Source: Athripsodes cinereus (Eukaryota > Arthropoda > Insecta > Trichoptera > Leptoceridae). Taken from it: a DNA stretch of 64,000 nt. The stretch is from contig OX388311.1 in the NCBI GenBank assembly GCA_947579605.1, positions 31,436,951 through 31,500,950 of the forward strand, written 5' to 3'. The notes under the pieces were generated by a model, which saw only the letters and a list, made by a program, of their open reading frames with translations, was not told where the DNA came from and ran no database searches. Of the stretch, positions 55,801-64,000 are shown piece after piece. Within the stretch, counting starts at the first letter, position 1; each line of letters starts with the position of its first letter. The translations under genes and the position numbers were made by a program.

Positions 55801-58800
55801 CTGTTGCGCAGTATTTGATAGAATCTATATCTTTTCTCAATATGTTTCAGTCTAACGGAGTTTATAACAGCAATCAAGTTATCTTGGATTTAGTTCTTTC
55901 AACTATTCCGTGTTCTGTTACCAGATGTGACTCTCCACTGGTTGGTAAGGATTCACACTATCCTTCACTGTTGATAGATTATGAGTTTGAAATTGCTGAG
56001 GATTTGTCTCAAAATATGATCCAGAAATTAATATACTTTAAGTCAAACTTTTCGGAAATAAATTTTGAACTACAAAGTGTTGATTGGGTCAGTGTTTTGG
56101 GAAACGGACCGGTGAATAAGATGATTGAATCTTTTTATGGTTATGTTTTACCAATAATTGAGAAGCATACACCTACATATGAAGAGGGTGTCACCTAATA
56201 ATTTTCCCAAATGGTTCTCTAATAAAACTGTGTTGTTGTTTAAGAGAAAGTCCAAGGCTTGGCGTAAGTGGAAGATGATCCGTAATGATTCTGACTACAA
56301 TTTATTTTTTCAACTAAGAGCTCAGTTGAAGTTGTCGCAGAATCACGATTATAGGTCTTTTATTAATAACACTGAGAAGTCACTTAAGGGCAATGTCAAG
56401 TCTTTCTTTTCATTCGTGAATTCCCTTATAGAATCTAGAGGCTATCCAAGGGTAATGGGTGACGGTGACCAGACTTCGAGCGATCCAGAGGGAATTGCAA
56501 ACTTGTTTTCGACGTTTTTTGGTTCTGTATTTTCACTGAATAATTTGCATGATTCTAATACTAAAGAATTGGAAAATATTTTAACTAACTCATGTTTATC
56601 CATGGTTAATATCTTGAAATCTGATATTCATAAACGTTTATTAGGTATAGATGAGACAAAAGGAGTTGGCCCTGATGGTCTAGCACCAATATATTAAAGA
56701 GATGTGTAAGTCATTTAACCAAACCATTGTATCTGACATTTATTAGAACACCTTGCTGCAGGAGGCAATCTAGACTATGGGACATGCAAAACCCTAAATC
56801 GACTGAGATCTGGTGTAGGAAACTGCCGCGACAATAGAGAACGATTGGGCTTCCTACAGGACGAATCCGGAGCGTGTGACTGTGGTGCAGCACAGATTAT
56901 GCCACACTTGTTGGAGTGTCCATTGTGCCCTGTCACTTGCACTATGGAGGATACTTTTGACGCATCTCCACCTGCTGCGCGTTTTGCGCAGTTCTGGAAA
57001 TCAGTTTGATGGGTTTTTTCTCTGGGTTTCGACACGATAAATAAATTAGGAGTTTACAAGAAGGATGCTTTCCATGCAAATGGAAGATGGCTAGTATTAT
57101 TCCTTTGCATAAATCTGGCAGCAAATCGGACGTTCGTAACTACAGACCAATTTTAATTCTATCACCTATTTCAAAAATATTTGAGGGTATGGTTCGTGAA
57201 CAAATTACTTTTTTCCTGAAGCCGTATCTTCTTGTAGAGCAGCATGGATTCATGAGTGGAAGATCGACAGTAACAAATCTGATTTTTTTTCTCAGCTATG
57301 GACAATCGTATACAGTTGGATGCCATTTATATCGGCTTTCAAAAGGCATTTGATAAAGTAGAACATCGACTTTTTTCAACTAAGGTGGATTGACTCATAT
57401 ATTTCTGATAGATTGATGACAGTTAAACTTAACGGTTACTCATCTGGCAGTGTCAGTGTTACATCTGGTGTCCCTCAGGGGTCTTCTTTGGGTCCTTTAC
57501 TTTTCACGATATTCATAAACAACATAAAAAAGTGCTTTGACCACTCAGAGCTTCTATTATTTGCGGACGATTTAAAAATATACCTACTGTCAAATTAAAT
57601 TATTGTTTGACTATGAAATGTTTAACGAGGACTTGGAAAGACTACACGAGTACTGTAAAAGAAATAACTTGCACTTGAATCTGGAGAAGTGTAATCTGAT
57701 CTCTTTTACCAAAAATAGAAACAAAATTCGATAAATTTACAATATCCATAATCATGATTTAAAAGAAGTAAATAAGATTAGAGATTTAGGTGTGGTGTTT
57801 GACTCTGAGCTTCACTTTGATGATCACGTGAACAAAATTATCGAAGAGAGCAATAAAATACTGGGATTTATTCTGAGATCTACAAAGTCATTTAGGTTAT
57901 TTATATGAATCGTATTTGTACTTGTACTTATCGTTGTTTCGCTCCAAGCTGGAGGACTGTTCCTCTGTATGGAATCCACATTTTAAAAAATATGTCGATC
58001 AAGTTGAGAGAACTCAGTCTAAATTCATTCGTTTGGTTAGGAAGAGATTGCATTATCCTGTATTTATTAAAGATTTGCCTAAATTGGAATTGTGAAGAGT
58101 TTTGCTGGATGCATGCAACCTGAGAAAAATATGCTTGTCCGAATACGATGTGCCTAATATTTTAGATAGGATTAACTTTAGAATGCTTCCTTTAACAAGA
58201 TCTTGTTTTCCGTTCTACATTAAAAAAAAAAACAAAAACGATTGCAGACTCAAGAAACCCTGTTTATAGAATTTTAAAGTGCCAATTATGTCAGGTTTGT
58301 GAGAAAGGAGAGTTGAGGGTAGAATAAGATGAAATAAATATAAAAAAAATGTATATGTTTGATAAAATGTGAAGTGTTTGGGATAGTATTAATTTTTAGA
58401 CTGATTTTTAAATTTTTGATTTTTCTTTTTTAAGAGTTTTTTTGTATTGTTATTGCATACATTAGTGAAGTGTGAATGTGTTTGTGCGAATGAATGTATT
58501 AGGTATGTGTGCGAAATTGGGTGAGCAGCGATTTGTAATAGGAATGGGTGATTGGATGTATTGTGAATTAATACCTATATTATGTGTAAGATTTTCTATA
58601 ATTGTTTTGTGTGTTATTGCTGAAGTATGCACTGTTTCGATGTAAGACTATTGGAATGTTTTTGTCGCTTACATGTTTATATTTATATGTCTTTCATCTG
58701 TTGTGTACCATGTAAATGAAGAAACAAATCAGTAATTCGGTGAAAGTACCGGATACTTACCCGGTACATTGTGGAAAAAGGTACTGCAAGAAAATATTCT

Positions 58801-61800
58801 TTAAGAAAACCGAGGAGTTTTCGAATATTTCAAATTCCTATACCATTTTCAAGTCAATATTCGCATTCGCATTCGCATTCGCGAATGTCGGCATGAAATA
58901 TTCGCATTCGCATTCGCGAATATCCAAAATCAGACATTCGTTACATCACTATAACGTAGGCACTACTAAAGACGGCTCTACACCCCTTCTTTGTGATTTC
59001 ATGCAAACGAATTAGCAAAATTACAACCATTTTATTTTTAAAATATTTTAAATTCTGAATCACATGCATGTAATTTTTTCATTTTGTGAATGCGATTCAA
59101 ATGCGATTTTATCATTTTAGTTTTATTTTGCTGCGAGGAATATAGTGAAAATAATTTTTGAAGATTACTGTCGCAATGATGATAGGTTGTGTGGTGCTAT
59201 TTTATGGTGGTACATTGATTTTTATTTTAATAGTCCTTTTACGGCTTTTTCAGATATACAGGGTGTATAGGTATGTGCAATATATTTAGGAAATACACCA
59301 TTAGCATTATGGAATGAAACAGCATATTTTGGAGCAAGTTTTCTGATAAAATTGGTAAATACTACATTAATCGTCTATAGGTACCATTTATGAAACATTT
59401 TTTAAATGCAATCGCAAATATTTTATGTTTACCAATACAACAGTGCACTCGAATACCGAAAGTTGTTGAGCAATGAGCTTGGTGTATTATTTTTACAATA
59501 TTTTTTTATTGATCTAACGGTATTAAAGATAGTAGATCATCATCATTACATATAAATTGCTATAGATAATAATGACTATTCTATATTTCAATGCGGTGGT
59601 GTTATTATTAGATATTACCTTCCTTCATATTATTATGTTTTATCGACCATTTTCGATATTTAAAAAATATTTAGTTCAAATGTTTGGTTAGGTTAGGTAG
59701 TCTTACAAATATGATTGCTAAGTAAGGAATTACATATTTAAATTTCGTATTAACCCACTTAATAGTAAGGTAATAATATATTACGCAATTTTTTATTTTA
59801 CTTTATTATATATTCTTATGCAGTTGGTTTCAAACGTGATACGAAGGTATTTGTATTGATGATTATACTTTATTATTTATTTATTGACTCAGTTTATAGG
59901 AAGAGACTTCAATTTATTCAATTTTTTATTTAAAAAAAAATAACATATAAGCAAACATTCTTATACCTATTAGACATTTCTTATATTGGGTAATTTCTGA
60001 TCAATGGGTAGAATAATAAATTAATTAAAAAACTTTAACTTTTTTTTACACACTATTTATTTTTATTTCTGTAGACATATTATTTCTTCTCTTAATGTGT
60101 CTCGTAATGAATACTAGTATTGATTGATTTTGTTTTCACTAAATGAGTAAAACTCGATAATTAAATTTAAAAAAATTTATAAGTAAAAAATACTTTAGAG
60201 TTTTAAATTTCTTTATTCAAGTTTTAAATTTCTTTTGTAGTACTTACTGTAGTATGAATATGGGCCTGTAACCCGAAACATATGTAACTGGTGAATAAAG
60301 AAATTTAAAACTCTAAAGTATTTTTTACTTATAATTTTTTTTTTAACTAGTATTGATAATGTCTCGTTAAGAGACGAAATAATATTGTCTACAGAAATAA
60401 ATTAAAGTTTTTTTAATGCTGAAGATCCATTGGTCGGAACACGTCGAAAACGAACAAGTGTTAACCAGGGTAGGCGAAAAAAGGCAACTTCTTAACAGAA
60501 TCAGCCAACAACGAGCTAACTGCATTGGCCACAACATCAGGCATCCACGACTACTCATCATCATCGCGGAGGGTAAGATCGAGGGCACAAATAGCAGAGG
60601 CCTACCAAGAGATGCGTATATAGACCAACTGAAGAGGGACATGAACTGTGGCTCATACGTAGAGCTGAAAAGACTGGCTGAGAATAGAGAGGAATGGAGA
60701 AGAAAATCCAAACTCGTTGCAGACCAATCCAATGGATTGTAACTCATTATATATAATTCGTTTAATATGGATACACAAAAAGTAACGGATTACATTGAAA
60801 ATAGAATAATAAATATTAAATATACATATAGATAAATAGAAAGATACTTACTTAACTCCAGAGTAATGAGGTTCAGGATTATAGCCTGGATTGTAACCTC
60901 CATTGTAGCCTCCATGAGGTGCGTTGAAGCCTGTGTTACCTAAAAACAAACATAATACGTATACAATTACAAGTTTATCTATCCAATCCAATCTAATCAT
61001 CCCGTAAGGCTCCTCTTGAGAGCACAGGGCAGAGACATAAGCCTCCTTTATCCAGAATGTCAAACAATGAATTTACTTTGCTTCGTTCATATCGAAAATG
61101 TAATTCGTATATGAAAATGTACAAGTGGATACTAATGAAATGAATTATTGGAAACTTTTGAATGATATTGAATATTTCTAAGCTAAGGGATATCAGCCTA
61201 TTTTCAAAAGCACTAATTTGACGTCGAAAGCAACCTCTATTTAACTGATTTTAACATCAATTTTACTTTTGAAATGTCTTAAAAACCCTCTACACTCTAC
61301 AGTATTTCACAAAACCAGCTTATTAGTAACTGCTACTCCATATTGTATGCTTTGACCTAGAGATAGGCACATGTCTGAGAAAAAGGTTGGTAGCTGACCG
61401 AGGATTAATAGAATAGACCTTTAGATCAGCTCTGAAATGACGGACATGATCTAAATAAAATGAACGGGAGAACATTAATGAGAATTGCATGGATGTGACA
61501 GAAAACAGTTACAAAAAACGTTTGCAAACAGGAGTAAATGCTGCTCGATTCTTTCTGCCTACACCTCGAGGGAAGTGTCATGATGGTATGTATATATACT
61601 TTGGCCTGTTCTGGACTGTGTAAGTACTGGTAGGTATAGTAGGTATTCTTGTTATAAATAGGAAAGATATAACCATGTTTACATCCATGTAAGTTCATTG
61701 GCGCCGTGAAGCTTGGCAAAGCGGCAAGGAAATTCACAAAGACTAGATAAATGGACACAGCGTCTATCTAAACCTGTTATACAAATGGTTAAACTATTGT

Positions 61801-62776
61801 AAGACTGCAAAATGTTCTAGTAAATCGAGTACATATAATTATTATTATTTATAATAATAATAAGTAGATATTCTCAGTTTTAACAATATTAAGATGTATT
61901 CTCTCGAGTTGAGTTTATCCAGTAATTACTATACACTTGCATTCTGCAATGCATACCTTATCCATTCAGAACCATTCTGCTTCTATTGTACCATTTCCCG
62001 TGACATTCCTAACACTTTGATATAGAAAATGTGAGAATCTGAGTAATTATATTTCTATTTTATTTTTCAGTGTACTAACCTACCAATTTAACCTTCTCAC
62101 CTGAGACATATGTATGTATATAGAAAGTCGAAATGATGGATTAATGCTAAGTAAAATTTATTCACGAAAGATTGTCCGTATAATATTTGACATAAGTTAC
62201 GAATTTATTTATTTATTTAATCACATAAATGGCTAATGCCTTTTACATAAAACTTTAAAAAAAAATAACAATCATTCGTCCATACTTACCTATCTCATAT
62301 CTCTTGTACATCATCAGTCACAATTCTCCATACAGCTTATACAATACAGAAAGCAACATTAATATTAATTAGAAATTCCACAAAGCAATCAATTGTATGT
62401 AGGTATATCTATATGCACTTCTACCTATTCATTTAATAATAATAAAATAACAATGGATGCATCAAATAATGACGATAAAATTCCAACTATTAATACGAAA
62501 ATTAATTTTGTTAGGGGAAAATTAAAGAAAATCAATAAAGAAAAGCTTAGTAATACTCACTGCTGCTGCTGCTAACAGCGAAGTTTTGTCCACCAAATCC
62601 TCCATAACCTCCAGAACTGGATGAGCTGGAACTAGAACTACTAGAGGACACTGAGCTGGGATAAGCGGAGCGCCTAGCTCTCAAGAGGCTAGGAGAGCCT
62701 AGCAGCAGAACAGGCTCGGAGGCAGCACCATTCTGATCGATGAGGTAAAATGCCTTTGGGACGTAGAAGGCTGTCT
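52683..62776 (-). CDS. Gene 3: Ser/Gly-rich secreted-type protein, 5' end missing (last 153 aa in 3 exons)
   Basis: Predicted minus-strand join 62776-62561, 60939-60852, 52839-52683. Acceptors: ctatttcag|AGACAGCC, gtttttag|GTAACACA, tttctttcag|CTTGCACA. Donors: AGCAGCA|gtgagt, GGAGTTAA|gtaagt. Phases agree at both junctions (AGC A|GT AAC; GTT AA|C TTG), restoring one frame that ends KFRK-stop. The protein reads xTAFYVPKAFYLIDQNG, then EPVLLLGSPSLLRARRSAYP with a furin-like RARR, a run of ~13 Ser, SGGYGGFGGQNF, SNTGFNAPHGGYNGGYNPGY, then NRFADDGSLSGVGLSGSS, SSSTVGSDGKIHFSTHTG. The exon with start codon and signal peptide was not found and probably lies beyond 64000. Low-complexity composition fits an extracellular structural protein; family not recognised. 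Confidence 0.8.
53108..53345 (-). mobile_element. SINE-like family A copy
   Basis: 'tgtaccacacggcatctttc', 'aggtggtgtaaccagagatc', 'aactgcatgtaataaaatgc', 'cattcaggataagtggcaaa'. Diverged, near full-length. Confidence 0.7.
53770..53925 (+). mobile_element. SINE-like family A, degenerate
   Basis: 'acaattcagcgataaggctg', 'ggataggacaatttgcatgt', then 'ggcagatccccctaaatgta' in place of the usual ggctaccccacttgtgg, and 'gatatgccatgattgtatag'. Confidence 0.6.
54000..54145 (+). repeat. Interspersed repeat D (copy 3, diverged)
   Basis: 'gacttccacctcacgcccag', 'ttcagaagtcgagggacttc', 'actaagcaagtactttgtca', 'ggccaaaagcgcct'. Same order as 20470-20625. Confidence 0.6.
54880..55137. repeat. Perfect 32-bp inverted repeat inside the hAT
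   Basis: 54880-54911 (core cgagggtatacaaccaaaat) and 55106-55137 (core attttggttgtataccctcg) are exact reverse complements separated by 194 bp. 'aaat' adjoins both ends, so this may be a nested 258-bp MITE. Confidence 0.85.
55250..58700 (+). mobile_element. Jockey/CR1-like LINE, decayed, inside the hAT
   Basis: Plus strand, in order: SQNFRGLKT and VLTEAWLN (endonuclease start), KRDGGGVLIAVD, GDSNIPTIQWKKD, LVGKDSHYPSLLID, then a linker (PKWFSNKTVLLFKRKSKAWR), the RT entry ETKGVGPDGLAPIY, PLHKSGSKSDVRNYRPI, QHGFMSGRSTVTNL, GVPQGSSLGPLLFTIFINNI and catalytic LLFADDLKIY. Stops and frameshifts split it (e.g. ~55640, 56197, 56695, 57350, 57597). Endonuclease and RT parts are both represented, so it was once near full length. 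Confidence 0.88.
56747..57044 (+). mobile_element. LINE tail inserted within the decayed LINE
   Basis: Plus strand: CKTLNRLRSGVGNCRDNRER, SGACDCGAAQIMPHLLECPL, ARFAQFWKSV-stop, then the 3' UTR ending 'cgataaata'. Near-identical to 14880-15150. The word attag flanks it (56742-56746, 57045-57049), and its removal reunites the host LINE frame (LTFI / RSLQEGCFPCKW). Confidence 0.85.
58952..60176. other. AT-rich, nothing recognised
   Basis: Intron sequence of gene 3 with no identifiable repeat or exon. Confidence 0.45.
60177..60334. repeat. Perfect 43-bp inverted repeat (foldback element)
   Basis: 60177-60219 and 60292-60334 are exact complements (core aagtaaaaaatactttagag) with a 72-bp spacer that includes 'gggcctgtaacccg'. 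A/T-rich extensions continue imperfectly outward. Confidence 0.9.
60416..60745 (+). mobile_element. RTE-like LINE 3' fragment (family C)
   Basis: Plus strand: VLTRVGEKRQLLNRISQQRA, NCIGHNIRHPRLLI, EGKIEGTNSRGLPRDAYIDQ and YVELKRLAENREEWRRKSK, stop. Matches the C-terminal region of RTE-type polyproteins (RVGEKR.LL, IGH..RH, EGKIEG, REEWR), truncated at the 5' side and 105 bp from gene 3's middle exon. Confidence 0.85.
60852..60939 (-). CDS. Gene 3 middle exon
   Basis: 88 nt. Encodes NTGFNAPHGGYNGG, YNPGYNPEPHYSGV: a short Tyr/Asn/Gly repeat. Donor GTAAGT is consensus. Acceptor 'tttgtttttag' is pyrimidine-rich. Confidence 0.8.
60940..62560 (-). other. Gene 3 upstream intron (1.6 kb)
   Basis: Contains a scrap of RTE tail at 60985-61062 (minus: SALCSQEEPYGMIRLD, as at 39560) and a family A LINE end at 61545-61600 ('ttctttctgcctacacctcg', 'gtcatgatggtatgtatata'). 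Otherwise AT-rich with nothing recognised. Confidence 0.7.
62561..62776 (-). CDS. Gene 3 first visible exon
   Basis: 216 nt. Begins with the last two bases of a split codon, so an upstream exon must exist. Encodes TAFYVPKAFYLIDQNG, a hydrophobic EPVLLLGSPSLLRARR, a serine run and GGYGGFGGQNFAVSSSS. GC content is clearly higher than in the surrounding intron. Confidence 0.85.
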
Positions 62777-63499
62777 CTGAAATAGTAATAAAAACATTTA
62801 TTAAGTTATCACATTTTCTATTTGTACTTACTTCGAATTTGTATTACTTCGGGATTGGCTGGAAGAAACTTATGAGCGATTTGCCTGTCTTTTGATGTTT
62901 CTTGTATTTACATAGTTATGTAACATGTATTAGAAATATTAAGGAATACAACATATTTAAAACCAAGCTAAAGAAACATATTATGGCAAAAGAAAATACC
63001 TGATATTTTTTTTTTTAAAGATATATCTGAGTTTTGTTATAAATATTATTCATATACATTCAATGCTGAAGAGAGAATGGACATGATTTGTAAAAGGGTT
63101 TGAAATTATTGTATTGTTTTTTTATGGTTGTTATGGTTTTTGTACTCACTGTGTTAATTTGTAAATATTGTAAATATAAGTATATATAATTATATATTAC
63201 CGTCTGGACACAAGCTATATTAACTTCGCCAGATGAGTAATTTTTTTTTTGTGAACTTTTTTTATATTTTATATGTAATATGTATTTTTTTGTAACATTT
63301 TTATTAAATAAATTTAAAAAAATGTTTGGATACTGAACTGATGTGTCAATCAAGTTTTGTTTTGTTTATTTATTATATATTTATTATTAACGATTTCTTT
63401 TTTCTTTAAGGACTAACAACTAATCTACCATAATGACTTTAATATTTAATTCAATATATAAAATAGCCTTAAAAGTATTAACATACATTAGTATAATAT
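62777..63499. other. AT-rich; one SINE B scrap
   Basis: 63007-63045 is a piece of SINE family B (T-run, 'aaagatatatctgagttttg'). No signal-peptide exon for gene 3 found on the minus strand here. Confidence 0.45.
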
Positions 63500-63765
63500 C
63501 TAAACCGTACTGTATCGAAACCAGTGTACGTGGAGCATGCTTTTGCAATATCTCCACCTGTAGTCTGGAACAGGCTTCCACAAATAATCAGAGAAACCCA
63601 GGACATATCTCGTTTCAAGAACCAACTGAAAACTTATATATTCAAGAAATCTCACGGAATAATCCAGACACAACCTTAGTTAGCAAAGAGCGCCCTTGAG
63701 GTGGATTTTTTTTCACAAAACGGCGCTTTACAAATCATCCAAATAATAATAATAATAATATAATG
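63500..63765 (+). mobile_element. CR1-type LINE C-terminal fragment with (AAT)n tail
   Basis: Plus strand: AFAISPPVVWNRLPQIIRET, then QDISRFKNQLKTYIFKKSHG. The VWN.LP....R.....FK..LKT.LF motif is the standard end of insect CR1/Jockey-type polyproteins. The element ends in (aat)n at 63744-63760. Confidence 0.8.
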
Positions 63766-64000
63766 AAGACTAAAGGTTTCGTGGATAACCGTGCGTTGAT
63801 ATATTTCATTATTACCACAGTATCATGAAACACGTACTTTTTCATTTGAGTAACTTGGGACCGAAATCTACCTTACTAGTATTCGGAGACTCTTGACTCC
63901 ATCTTCAGGCGATCAGAAGAAAAGTAGCAAATGTGGAAGTAAACTAAATAAAGTTTTTTTTTTCAATTCCCCTAATTTGAATTTTGACTGTTTTCAATAC

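Larger units (their letters stand above)
54670..58951. mobile_element. hAT element (4282 bp) with 16-bp TIRs and 8-bp target duplication
   Basis: TIRs TAGTGATGTAACGAAT (54670-54685) and its complement (58936-58951) are perfect and flanked by taacgtag at 54662-54669 and 58952-58959. Subterminal arrays of the hexamer ATTCGC lie at 54685-54775 and 58855-58920. No transposase is present; the body is largely a decayed LINE. It sits in the intron of gene 3. Confidence 0.93.
52840..60851 (-). other. Gene 3 intron (8.0 kb)
   Basis: Holds SINE A copies, repeat D, the 4.28-kb hAT, an inverted repeat and an RTE tail, listed separately. 54150-54660 and 58960-60170 are AT-rich with nothing recognised. 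Confidence 0.75.

Noticed and set aside
61426..61758. 110-codon minus-strand frame
   Set aside because: Lies in gene 3's intron and partly covers a LINE tail; no supporting features.
62832..63000. Candidate upstream exon for gene 3 ending at an AA|GTAAGT donor (minus)
   Set aside because: The donor looks good, but the sequence before it has no start with a signal peptide in any frame that gives the required phase.

Overview
The window is a piece of an AT-rich, transposon-laden insect nuclear genome. Introns have GT-AG boundaries, two promoters pair a TATA box with an arthropod initiator, and the non-LTR, piggyBac and hAT debris is of insect type. Several repeat ends (a LINE 3' end with a duplicated 'agcgat' core, and SINEs with tRNA-like heads) look lepidopteran to me. 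That assignment rests on memory and was not checked by any search. I see no tRNA, rRNA, CRISPR array or bacterial feature.

Three host genes can be assembled by hand from exons whose splice phases agree. Gene 1 (+, 13195-26580, 3 exons, 1088 aa) encodes a secreted Gly/Ser/Ala-rich protein. It has a signal-peptide exon, one 3.1-kb repetitive exon carrying six copies of a GKYTGSFGGGPGVLGDQ unit, and a 14-nt last coding exon ending in Cys-Cys-Gly. Gene 2 (+, 42000-47975, 2 exons, 315 aa) encodes a secreted Pro/Asn/Tyr-rich protein with GYDYP motifs near both ends and RPIY/WVQTRP repeats. Gene 3 (-, 62776-52683, at least 3 exons, first exon not found) encodes a Ser/Gly-rich protein with a possible RARR processing site. 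Genes 2 and 3 are convergent. All three look extracellular and structural (cuticle, eggshell, silk or similar matrix), but no function can be assigned from sequence alone.

Layout. 1-1257: remnant of a non-LTR element. 1264-4700: a ~110-bp satellite with higher-order repeats, interrupted by an RTE-like fragment and perfect palindromes. 4.7-13 kb: MITEs, SINEs and LINE tails. 13.1-26.7 kb: gene 1, with a 9.8-kb intron full of repeats and a pure 9-bp minisatellite. 27-34.8 kb: LINE tails, SINEs and a TTAA-flanked MITE. 34.8-40.1 kb: a dead piggyBac-like element split by a 2.47-kb hAT with an 8-bp target duplication, the hAT itself holding LINE and SINE pieces; a further LINE tail sits in the transposase 3' end. 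41.9-48.3 kb: gene 2, whose intron holds a Jockey-like non-LTR element with an uninterrupted 832-codon reverse transcriptase frame. 52.4-62.8 kb: gene 3, whose 8-kb intron holds a 4.28-kb hAT containing a decayed LINE that in turn contains another LINE tail. 62.8-64 kb: repeats only.

The most interesting features are the cluster of three secreted low-complexity protein genes, the nested transposons with intact target duplications, a SINE family whose 3' end resembles that of a local RTE-like LINE, and the satellite's higher-order structure.
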